Assembly: GCA_910578655.1 (NCBI GenBank)
Contig: CAJTQE010000070.1
Location: 998 to 9,498, forward strand
Source: an uncultured Christensenella sp.
Lineage (GTDB): Bacteria; Bacillota; Clostridia; Christensenellales; Borkfalkiaceae
Reading direction: 5' to 3'
Length of the DNA: 8,501 nucleotides
Shown here: positions 1 to 5,319 of the stretch, one piece after another
How positions within the stretch are numbered: the stretch's first letter is position 1
How the letters are laid out: each line of letters begins with the position of its first letter
Notes under the pieces: generated by a model
The model's input: the letters and a program-made list of their open reading frames with translations, nothing else
What the model was told of the DNA's origin: nothing
The model's database searches: none
Made by a program: the position numbers and the translations under genes

Positions 1-1
1 C

Positions 2-202
2 ATAGACACCGTGCAAGCCATAGAAAAGGCATTAGGCATTATTGCGCAAGACGACGAAACGGGCGCAACAAGGTTAGTGTCCGTTGATGAAGTTGTGGTT
101 TTAGACAAGTATCGAGAAATAAAAAGTTTGTTGGGTAAAGAAAAGGGTCAGGCTTGCGTTGTCAACTTGCTTGACGGTATTATAGAAAATTTTAAAAAAT
201 GA
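2..202 (+). CDS. C-terminal end of an unrecognised protein (5' end outside the window)
   Basis: The frame is open from base 2 and ends at TGA 200-202, giving 66 visible residues. A GTG at position 11 could serve as a start, but there is too little sequence before it to hold a ribosome binding site, and the frame stays open to the window edge. I therefore read this as the tail of a longer gene. The visible part is soluble and mixed charged/hydrophobic, with no cysteines or histidines in a metal-binding pattern apart from a single Cys in a QACVVNLLDG segment near the end. It probably has two short helices around a beta strand (TRLVSVDEVVVLD). I do not recognise the family. It ends in a hairpin terminator shared with the converging membrane protein gene, so it is the last gene of its operon. 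Confidence 0.55.
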   Translation: MDTVQAIEKALGIIAQDDETGATRLVSVDEVVVLDKYREIKSLLGKEKGQACVVNLLDGIIENFKK

Positions 203-241
203 AATAAGGCGCGACCCTTTCGGGTCGCTTACGGCTTATTT
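202..241. terminator. Bidirectional hairpin terminator between convergent genes
   Basis: A perfect 7-bp GC-rich stem (GCGACCC 211-217 with GGGTCGC 222-228, loop TTTC) is flanked by a second complementary pair, AAATAAG (202-208) and CTTATTT (235-241). On the minus strand it is followed by a T-rich run (from about 207 down to 185). On the plus strand the T-run is weak. The TGA of the left gene and the TAA of the minus-strand gene both lie at the base of the structure. Confidence 0.7.
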
Positions 242-784
242 TGTTGAAAGGTGCGCAAGCGTTTCGATTATAAGCTTCGATAAAAGCTGTAAATCGCGCT
301 CGTTAATCTCTTCGGCGGCGTATGCGGATAAAATCTCTTCTGCGCGTTTTGCGCCGCTGCCGGTAACGTCGCGTTCAATTGCTTCGGCAACGGCTTTTGC
401 CGCCGCTTCGAGATTATCGGAGGGGATATATGCCTCGATGAGCGTGGAAATTACTTTTTCCGTTGCGGAAAGACCGCTTTTCTGCCGTACAAACTGTTCG
501 TATAAAACATAGTAAAGCGTAGACACGGCCCCCACCGAAAGTCCGTGTTCCATTATGGAAACGTACTCTTCCAAAAGATAACCGATACTTAAATTGCGTA
601 TGCAGGCATATACTGCATAGTACAGAGTGCCAAGTAAAAACGGCAAAAAAGTAACCAGTTTTTTTTGTGCGTGACGGAAAAGAGTCTTTTTGATAAGCTG
701 AGTGGTAACGGTCGTCAAAAGCGCAAGCGTCACAACGTCTAAGCCGTAAAAGGTGAAAGTGTTAAAAATCTGAATCAAACTCAA
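236..784 (-). CDS. Conserved-looking membrane protein with helical cytoplasmic tail, function unknown
   Basis: A 182-residue protein. Three hydrophobic segments can be seen, at about residues 12-30, 43-62 and 80-98, separated by basic loops (KKTLFRHAQKK at 32-42). The remaining 80 residues form an Ala/Glu-rich, predicted helical tail (about 105-182) with no hydrophobic span, probably cytoplasmic. The start is TTG at 784-782. It is chosen because GGGAG (796-792) lies 8 bases upstream and no ATG occurs in frame until residue 78, which would delete most of the membrane part. The size and the two closely spaced N-terminal helices recall small holin-like membrane proteins, but there is no phage context and I do not assign that family. 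It is transcribed alone, divergently from trmB, and ends at a hairpin shared with the converging gene. No catalytic motif is visible. Confidence 0.75.
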   Translation of the reverse strand: MSLIQIFNTFTFYGLDVVTLALLTTVTTQLIKKTLFRHAQKKLVTFLPFLLGTLYYAVYACIRNLSIGYLLEEYVSIMEHGLSVGAVSTLYYVLYEQFVRQKSGLSATEKVISTLIEAYIPSDNLEAAAKAVAEAIERDVTGSGAKRAEEILSAYAAEEINERDLQLLSKLIIETLAHLSTK

Positions 785-829
785 AAAATTTTCTCCCGCG
801 TACCCGACTTACGCAATTTTCACCCGACC

Positions 830-835
830 ATTATA
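830..835 (-). promoter_or_regulatory. Candidate -10 element for the membrane protein gene
   Basis: On the minus strand a perfect TATAAT (835-830) lies 34 bases upstream of the GGGAG ribosome binding site. The matching -35 region (about 853-859) is poor. It sits in the AT-rich divergent gap between this gene and trmB. Confidence 0.4.
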
Positions 836-869
836 TATAACTCAAAACTCATAATCTAAACCAAAATAA

Positions 870-898
870 TTGCTTTAATTTTCATTTTATGGTAATGT
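870..898 (+). promoter_or_regulatory. Possible trmB promoter with very short leader
   Basis: TTGCTT (870-875), a 17-base spacer and TAATGT (893-898) preceded by TGG give an extended -10 layout. The predicted transcript start, about 905, falls at the beginning of the GGAGGG ribosome binding site (905-910), leaving a leader of only about 13 bases. This is tight, so either the call is wrong or the mRNA starts with its Shine-Dalgarno sequence. Confidence 0.35.
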
Positions 899-917
899 AA
901 ATGCGGAGGGTTCTTGT

Positions 918-1589
918 ATGCGTATGCACAGAAAATGTCACTTGGACGAAAGGCTTGCCGCCTGCGGAAAAATTCTGACCGTTGCCGACCTTACGGATAA
1001 AAATATGCTGAGGGCGGCAGGAGTAAAGCAGTATTTAAACTTTGCGGAAATTTTCGGCAATTCCAATCCCGTTTGCCTTGAAATAGGCTGCGGAAAGGGT
1101 AAGTTCGTTGCGGAAACGGCAAAGCTTAACCCGAATATAAATTTTGTTGCCTGCGAAAAAATTTCAAACGTAATTATCGACGCTTGCGAAAGGGTAGTTG
1201 AAGAGGGGCTTAAAAACGTCTATTTTTTAAACTGTGCGGCAGAAGTGCTTGAAAAGTATTTGAAACCCCGTTCGGTGAAAAGCATTTATCTCAACTTTTC
1301 CAACCCTCTGCCCAAGGAGGGGTATAAGCGTCAACGGCTTACGCATCCGCGTTTTTTAAATATCTACCGCGAAATTTTGCAGACGGGCGGAACGATAGTT
1401 CAAAAAACCGACAGTAAGGACTTCTATTTATTTTCACTTGAAAGCTATAAGCAAGCAGGTTTCGAAATAAAGGAAACCTGTGAAGATTTGAAAAGCAACC
1501 CCGTTGCGGGCGACGTTGAAACAGAGCACGAAAAACTGTTCAAGTCGCAGGGCAAACCCATTTATAGAATTGTGGCAGAGGTGAAATGA
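918..1589 (+). CDS. trmB: tRNA (guanine-N7-)-methyltransferase TrmB
   Basis: TrmB uses S-adenosylmethionine to methylate N7 of G46 in the tRNA variable loop. The 223-residue length matches the Gram-positive enzyme. The sequence starts MRMHRK, like Bacillus TrmB (MRMRHK). It carries SAM-binding motif I (LEIGCGKGKF, residues 54-63), an acidic residue after the next strand (E80), the family loop (YLNFSNPLPK, 124-133, then KRQRLTHPRFL), a KTD strand (163-165) and the C-terminal TEHEKLF...GKPIYR block (202-217) that contacts substrate. In the canonical loop the sequence is NFSDPWPK; here Asp is Asn129 and Trp is Leu131, a departure described under findings. The ATG at 918 follows GGAGGG (905-910) by 7 bases. 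Its TGA overlaps the ATG of the metallophosphoesterase (ATGA), so the two are translationally coupled. Family assignment is secure; full activity is inferred. Confidence 0.93.
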   Translation: MRMHRKCHLDERLAACGKILTVADLTDKNMLRAAGVKQYLNFAEIFGNSNPVCLEIGCGKGKFVAETAKLNPNINFVACEKISNVIIDACERVVEEGLKNVYFLNCAAEVLEKYLKPRSVKSIYLNFSNPLPKEGYKRQRLTHPRFLNIYREILQTGGTIVQKTDSKDFYLFSLESYKQAGFEIKETCEDLKSNPVAGDVETEHEKLFKSQGKPIYRIVAEVK

Positions 1590-2368
1590 TTTACTTGTAT
1601 ACAGCTTTGGGCGCAGTCGGTTTTCTGTGTGTGACCGCACTGTTCGTTTGGTTTAACAACAGCGCGTTAAAAGTTACGCGCGTAAAGCGCAGAATAGAGG
1701 GCGCGCCCGGACTAAAAATAGTGCATTTGTCCGATTTGCACGGAAAAAGATTCGGGCGCAAAAGCGTCAGGCTGATTGAAACAGTTGCCCGTCAAGCCCC
1801 CGATTTTATTGCGGTAAGCGGAGATATAATTCATATCTACACTCAAAAAAATATTTGCGTTGCGGCGGAAGTCGTTTCCGCACTCAAAGAGATATCCCCT
1901 GTTTTATACGTTGCGGGCAACCACGAAATGCGCAACAAGGGCTATCGCAATTTGCGTAAAATTCTTATCGAGGCAGGCGCAACCGTTCTTGACGACCGCT
2001 CGGCGGAGGTGTGCGGAATTACGGTGACGGGGCTTAACGGCGCTTCGCTCAGAAACGATACTATCGAAAAAATAACGCCCGTCGTCAGTCCAAAGATTTT
2101 GCTTGCGCACGAACCGCAGTTTTTTGAAAAGTATATAAACGCAGGTTATGACCTGATTTTGTGCGGACACGCGCACGGCGGACAGTGGCGCATACCGTTT
2201 ACGGGCATAGGCTTATACGCGCCCGGTCAGGGCAAGTTCCCCAAGTACACCTCGGGCGTACACGAAAAAGATGGCGGAGCAATGGTGGTCTCCCGCGGGC
2301 TGGGCAATTCCAAATTTCCTTTGCGCCTTTTCAACCGCCCCGAAATAATCGTTATAGAAATAAATTAA
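1586..2368 (+). CDS. Membrane-anchored calcineurin-like metallophosphoesterase (YkuE/YaeI type)
   Basis: A 260-residue protein with one N-terminal hydrophobic segment (about residues 2-23), acting as an uncleaved signal anchor or signal peptide. It is followed by a complete binuclear-metal phosphoesterase domain. Its metal and catalytic motifs appear in order: D-x-H (D50, H52), GD (D80), GNHE (N112, H113), a histidine in LLAHEP (H175) and GHAHGGQ (H195, H197). All canonical ligands are present, so it should be active on a phosphomonoester, phosphodiester or pyrophosphate substrate, probably at the membrane. The actual substrate cannot be read from sequence. Relatives are annotated as YkuE/YaeI-like phosphodiesterases, and some are proposed to act on lipid-linked pyrophosphates. 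The start ATG at 1586 overlaps the trmB stop by 4 bases with GAGG just upstream. It is the last gene of the operon, followed after 1 base by a strong hairpin terminator. Confidence 0.9.
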   Translation: MIYLYTALGAVGFLCVTALFVWFNNSALKVTRVKRRIEGAPGLKIVHLSDLHGKRFGRKSVRLIETVARQAPDFIAVSGDIIHIYTQKNICVAAEVVSALKEISPVLYVAGNHEMRNKGYRNLRKILIEAGATVLDDRSAEVCGITVTGLNGASLRNDTIEKITPVVSPKILLAHEPQFFEKYINAGYDLILCGHAHGGQWRIPFTGIGLYAPGQGKFPKYTSGVHEKDGGAMVVSRGLGNSKFPLRLFNRPEIIVIEIN

Positions 2369-2403
2369 CCGCGTCGGGCGAATGCCCGACGCGGTGCGTC
2401 TTA
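2369..2403. terminator. Bidirectional terminator between the phosphoesterase and carbamoyltransferase genes
   Basis: A perfect 11-bp GC-rich stem pairs 2369-2379 (CCGCGTCGGGC) with 2384-2394 (GCCCGACGCGG), with a GAAT loop. On the minus strand it is followed by a T-rich stretch (TTAATTTATTTC), and on the plus strand by TGCGTCTTATTT. It serves both convergent operons. Confidence 0.85.
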
Positions 2404-3339
2404 TTTAATTAAAAGCGCAAGTACTGCTTTCAATAAATGCAGTTTGTTTTCGCCCTGTTCGAGTACTGCGCTAAGCTTTCCGTCGATTACGTCGGCAGTT
2501 ACCTCAACTCCGCGTGAAGCCGGCAGAGGGTGCATAAACATAGCGTTGTGCTTTGCAAGACTCATCAAATCGTTATTGACCTGATAGGGCAGAAGTATCT
2601 GTTTGTCCTTGTCCGAAATGGCGTTGTGGTAATTATAGTTGTCGGTATAAACTATATCTGCGTCCTTTACGGCTTCGGCAGGATTTTCGGTGACGTAAAT
2701 TTTTCCGTACTGTTCTGCACGCGTAAGGTAAACCGGTTTCATTTCAAACTGTTTGGGCGTTGAAACAGCCACTTCCATACCGCACTTAATCGCCCCCATA
2801 ATAAGCGACACTGCGGTGTTGCTGCTCTTGCCGACGTAAGCGATTTTCAGTCCGTCAAGTTTGCCTTTCTTTTCCCAGACGGTGTACAGATCGCAAAGCG
2901 CCTGCAAGGGGTTGTACTCAGAATTTTCAGAGTTAATTATGGATACCGGCGAAACGGCACAGTATTCTTCCAAATCGCTTTGGCGTATATGCCTCGTAAT
3001 AAGCGCGCCCACGCCGTAACGCGAAACGACGTTGACGATATCCTTGATATTTTCGCCTGCCTGCATATCTTTCTCGTTGTACGGCAAATTTACGCACACG
3101 CCTCCGAGCTGACGGATACCTATCTCTAAGGCAGAGCGAGTTCTCAGCGAAGTATCGCCGAACAGCAGCGCGACGGTGGTTCCCTGCAAAATGCAAGTGC
3201 TTTCGTGCGCAAGAAACTTTGCTTTCATTGCCTGAGTTGCATATAAAATTTCAAAAATTTCTTCGGTGGTATAGTCTGCAAGCTTGGTGATGTGCTTTTG
3301 TTCTATGCCGTAAGAAGGTCTGTATCTGTTAATATCCAT
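2401..3339 (-). CDS. Ornithine-carbamoyltransferase-like protein with altered substrate motifs
   Basis: A 312-residue member of the aspartate/ornithine carbamoyltransferase family with both domains present. The C-terminal region is clearly on the ornithine branch: LPASRGVEVTADVIDG (272-287) and ENKLHLLKAVLALL (297-310) mirror the OTC pattern LPAHRGEEVTDEVIDG...ENRLHAQKAILA. Key sites differ. The carbamoyl-phosphate loop is SLRTR (64-68) instead of STRTR, and the usual Lys before it is Asp62. HPxQ is NPLQ (143-146). The ornithine-binding SMG motif is replaced by YHN (237-239). The HCLP loop is HPLP (270-273), as in aspartate carbamoyltransferases. R66, R68, R116, Q146 and D233 are kept. It should bind carbamoyl phosphate or a relative, but ornithine is doubtful. 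No arginine or pyrimidine genes are nearby. The start ATG (3339-3337) lies 7 bases after the queH stop, with GAGG overlapping that stop, which suggests translational coupling. Confidence 0.85.
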   Translation of the reverse strand: MDINRYRPSYGIEQKHITKLADYTTEEIFEILYATQAMKAKFLAHESTCILQGTTVALLFGDTSLRTRSALEIGIRQLGGVCVNLPYNEKDMQAGENIKDIVNVVSRYGVGALITRHIRQSDLEEYCAVSPVSIINSENSEYNPLQALCDLYTVWEKKGKLDGLKIAYVGKSSNTAVSLIMGAIKCGMEVAVSTPKQFEMKPVYLTRAEQYGKIYVTENPAEAVKDADIVYTDNYNYHNAISDKDKQILLPYQVNNDLMSLAKHNAMFMHPLPASRGVEVTADVIDGKLSAVLEQGENKLHLLKAVLALLIK

Positions 3340-3346
3340 AAATACC

Positions 3347-3940
3347 TCAATTTTTATTAATGCTATAAACGCAGCCGCAGTAGTCCTGACGGTATAACCC
3401 GTATTCTTCGGAGAGCCGCAAACTCTGCAAATATCCGTTTTTCTTTTTAAAGTCGCTGTGCAGCCACTTTACTCTTTTGCCCTCTGCGCACTTTTCGCCA
3501 AGCCCGTTTATAAGCGCTGCGTTTTTTAAAGGGCTTATCGTAAGGGTGGTGGCAAAGTAGTCGAAGTTCAGCTTTTCCGCAGTTTCGCAGGTTTTTTCAA
3601 GCCTCAGTTTAAAGCATACTTCACACCGTTTGCCGCCCTCTTTTTCCTGTTCGAGTCCGTGCACAGCCGAATAATATGTCTGCTTGCCGTGTTCGCAGTC
3701 TGCAATTTTTGCCCAACCGGTCTTATCGATAAACCGTAAAAGTTCGGCTTTGCGCTTTGCATATTCTTCGTCCTCGATGTTCGGATTATAGAAAAACACC
3801 GTCACGTCAAAGGCGTCTTTCAGCCGTTGAAGGCACGCCGAAGAGCAGGGCGCGCAACAGCAGTGCAGTAAAAGCGAACGTTTATTTTTCAGCGTACCTA
3901 TTTCTTTTTCCATTAAGTCGTTATAATTTTTTGCGTTCAC
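3347..3940 (-). CDS. queH: Epoxyqueuosine reductase QueH
   Basis: QueH (DUF208 family) reduces epoxyqueuosine to queuosine in the last step of tRNA wobble-base modification, replacing the cobalamin-dependent QueG. The 197-residue protein shows LLLHCCCAPCSS (23-34, with the conserved Cys pair C28/C29 and C32), RCEVCFKLRL (105-114, C106 and C109), TTLTISPLKN (131-140), DFKKKNGY (163-170) and the C-terminal LYRQDYCGCVYS signature (182-193). In the family, the N-terminal Cys pair with the middle CxxC binds a 4Fe-4S cluster. The GTG start at 3940 is preferred over ATG at 3913 because the N-terminal NYNDLMEKEI segment resembles the family's usual start. Neither start has a Shine-Dalgarno sequence, and a good promoter places the transcript start at the GTG, so a leaderless mRNA is likely. 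It leads a two-gene operon with the carbamoyltransferase-like gene. Confidence 0.93.
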   Translation of the reverse strand: MNAKNYNDLMEKEIGTLKNKRSLLLHCCCAPCSSACLQRLKDAFDVTVFFYNPNIEDEEYAKRKAELLRFIDKTGWAKIADCEHGKQTYYSAVHGLEQEKEGGKRCEVCFKLRLEKTCETAEKLNFDYFATTLTISPLKNAALINGLGEKCAEGKRVKWLHSDFKKKNGYLQSLRLSEEYGLYRQDYCGCVYSINKN

Positions 3941-3946
3941 GCTTAA

Positions 3947-3975
3947 AGTTTAACACTTTTATAAAAAAAATACAA
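3947..3975 (-). promoter_or_regulatory. Promoter of the queH operon, predicted leaderless
   Basis: On the minus strand TTGTAT (3975-3970), a 17-base spacer and TAAACT (3952-3947) preceded by TGT give a -35 plus extended -10 arrangement. Six bases separate the -10 from the GTG start codon at 3940, so the first transcribed base should be the G of GTG. Confidence 0.55.
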
Positions 3976-4005
3976 TAATTTTTAGCGAATTTAGCCTTGT
4001 TAATG

Positions 4006-4034
4006 TTGGAAATAGTTTAAAAATGTGATATAAT
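4006..4034 (+). promoter_or_regulatory. Strong sigma-A promoter of the ABC ATPase gene
   Basis: TTGGAA (4006-4011), an exact 17-base spacer and a perfect TATAAT (4029-4034) preceded by TGA. The predicted start is about 4041, leaving a 16-base leader that contains AAGGAG (4046-4051) 5 bases before the ATG at 4057. Confidence 0.8.
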
Positions 4035-4056
4035 GCCTATTAAATAAGGAGTTTAT

Positions 4057-5253
4057 ATGTCAAGTTTAAAACTTAACGGAGTAAATAAAATTTATCCATC
4101 CGGCACGCTTGCGCTATACGACGCCAACCTTGAAACGGGCGATAAGGAATTTATAGTAATCGTGGGCGCGGAGGAGAGCGGAAAATCAACCCTCCTGCGC
4201 GTAATTGCCGGTTTGGAGGACGTATCCGAAGGCAGTATTCTTATCGACGGTAAGGACGTAACCGAAGATGAACCCAAAGACAGGGATATAGCTATGGTGT
4301 TCAGAAACGATACGCTGTATCCGGCATTAAACGTCTTTGACAATATGGCTTTCGGGCTTAAAATGAGAAAAGCTTCGCCGGTCGTAATAGAACAGCGCGT
4401 CAAGGCGGCGGCGAATATTTTGGGTCTTTCAGACATTCTTTACCGTAAGCCCAAAACGCTCACTTCTGCGCAGCGTCAGCGCGTTGCGATAGGCAGGGCG
4501 CTGGTAAGGGAACCCAAACTCTATCTTCTGGACGAGCCTTTGGCAGGGCTTGACGATAAGCTTAAAGCCGAGCTTTTGAACGTGATTATAAATTTGCAGG
4601 CAAGAATGGAAGGCACTTTCATTTACGCCACCAAAAATTTAAGCGAAGCTTTGACGATAGGCACGCGCATTATTGTTATGAAACACGGCACTATTCAGCA
4701 GATTGACACGCCTGCAAACCTGTACGATTATCCCGTCAACGCGTACGTTGCATTCTATATCGGCGCACCGTCGATTAATTTTGTTAACAACGCCGTAATT
4801 ATCTCAACCGAAGATGGGGTATTTGTTCAGGACGGCGAATTTAAGGTAAAGCTTGCCGAAAACGTCGTTTCGCGCTTTAAAACTTTGGAAGAGTACGCCA
4901 ACACCGGCAAGAAAGTGATTTTGGGTATCCGTCCCGAGGATGCGGTTGCGGTAAATAATGGAAGCGGCGCGCGCGTCACTAAGACGGAAAACGGCTGTTA
5001 CGCAGAATGCGAATATTCGGGTCACACTCTGGTTGTTAAAACGGACGCGGACTGCACAGAGGGAGAGTGTCGGCTTGATATCGACGAAACGCGCCTCTAT
5101 ATCTTCGACGCGGAAACCCGTCTTACTTTACTTGAACGCGACGGCGGTTATCAGCCGACGGGCTTTAAAGACGTAGTTCCCCTCACCTTTGCGGAAGAGG
5201 AAGAGCTTATGAAAACGTTTAAATCAAAGAAAGCCGAAAAGAAAAAGAAATAA
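4057..5253 (+). CDS. MsmX/UgpC-type ABC transporter ATP-binding protein with degenerate catalytic motifs
   Basis: A 398-residue protein with the architecture of carbohydrate-importer ATPases: an ABC domain (about 1-235) followed by a TOBE-type regulatory domain with the family motif GIRPED (290-295). Walker A is acceptable (GAEESGKST, 37-45) and Walker B is complete (LYLLDEP, 155-161, with D159 and E160), followed by a normal D-loop (AGLD). Other motifs have decayed. The Q-loop glutamine is Arg83 (MVFRN, usually MVFQN). The signature LSGGQ is LTSAQ (135-139). The switch histidine is Lys193 (ATKNL, usually VTHDQ). Nucleotide binding is likely, but normal hydrolysis as a homodimer is doubtful. 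The C-terminus is a Lys-rich tail (FKSKKAEKKKK). It is transcribed alone, with its own strong promoter and terminator and no permease or binding-protein gene nearby. It could be a partner to another ATPase or a regulatory nucleotide sensor. Confidence 0.9.
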   Translation: MSSLKLNGVNKIYPSGTLALYDANLETGDKEFIVIVGAEESGKSTLLRVIAGLEDVSEGSILIDGKDVTEDEPKDRDIAMVFRNDTLYPALNVFDNMAFGLKMRKASPVVIEQRVKAAANILGLSDILYRKPKTLTSAQRQRVAIGRALVREPKLYLLDEPLAGLDDKLKAELLNVIINLQARMEGTFIYATKNLSEALTIGTRIIVMKHGTIQQIDTPANLYDYPVNAYVAFYIGAPSINFVNNAVIISTEDGVFVQDGEFKVKLAENVVSRFKTLEEYANTGKKVILGIRPEDAVAVNNGSGARVTKTENGCYAECEYSGHTLVVKTDADCTEGECRLDIDETRLYIFDAETRLTLLERDGGYQPTGFKDVVPLTFAEEEELMKTFKSKKAEKKKK

Positions 5254-5260
5254 TTTTTAC

Positions 5261-5288
5261 AGCCCCCGATTAAGGGGGTTTTAGTTTA
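5261..5288 (+). terminator. Intrinsic terminator of the ABC ATPase gene
   Basis: The stem AGCCCCC (5261-5267) pairs with GGGGGTT (5274-5280), including one G-T pair, around a GATTAA loop. It is followed by TTAGTTT, so the U-tract continues from the 3' arm. Confidence 0.85.
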
Positions 5289-5312
5289 AAACGGCGCTGT
5301 AAGGTATATAAT
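5285..5312 (+). promoter_or_regulatory. Promoter of the metal exporter gene, predicted leaderless
   Basis: A perfect TATAAT (5307-5312) lies 16 bases after TTTAAA (5285-5290), a modest -35. Seven bases separate the -10 from the ATG at 5320, so the predicted transcript start coincides with the start codon or the base before it. The -35 partly overlaps the U-tract of the preceding terminator. Confidence 0.5.
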
Positions 5313-5319
5313 AGTAATT

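Noticed and set aside
236..784. Phage holin
   Set aside because: The hydrophobic N-terminal segments are suggestive, but the long helical tail and the lack of any lysis or phage genes do not support it.
4092..4436. Minus-strand 114-residue reading frame opposite the ABC ATPase
   Set aside because: It lies fully inside a gene with clear family motifs, and its translation shows no recognisable domain, so it is an antisense shadow.
5254..5319. yybP-ykoY manganese riboswitch before the exporter
   Set aside because: The 66-base gap is filled by a terminator and a promoter, with the transcript start predicted at the ATG. There is no room for the aptamer.
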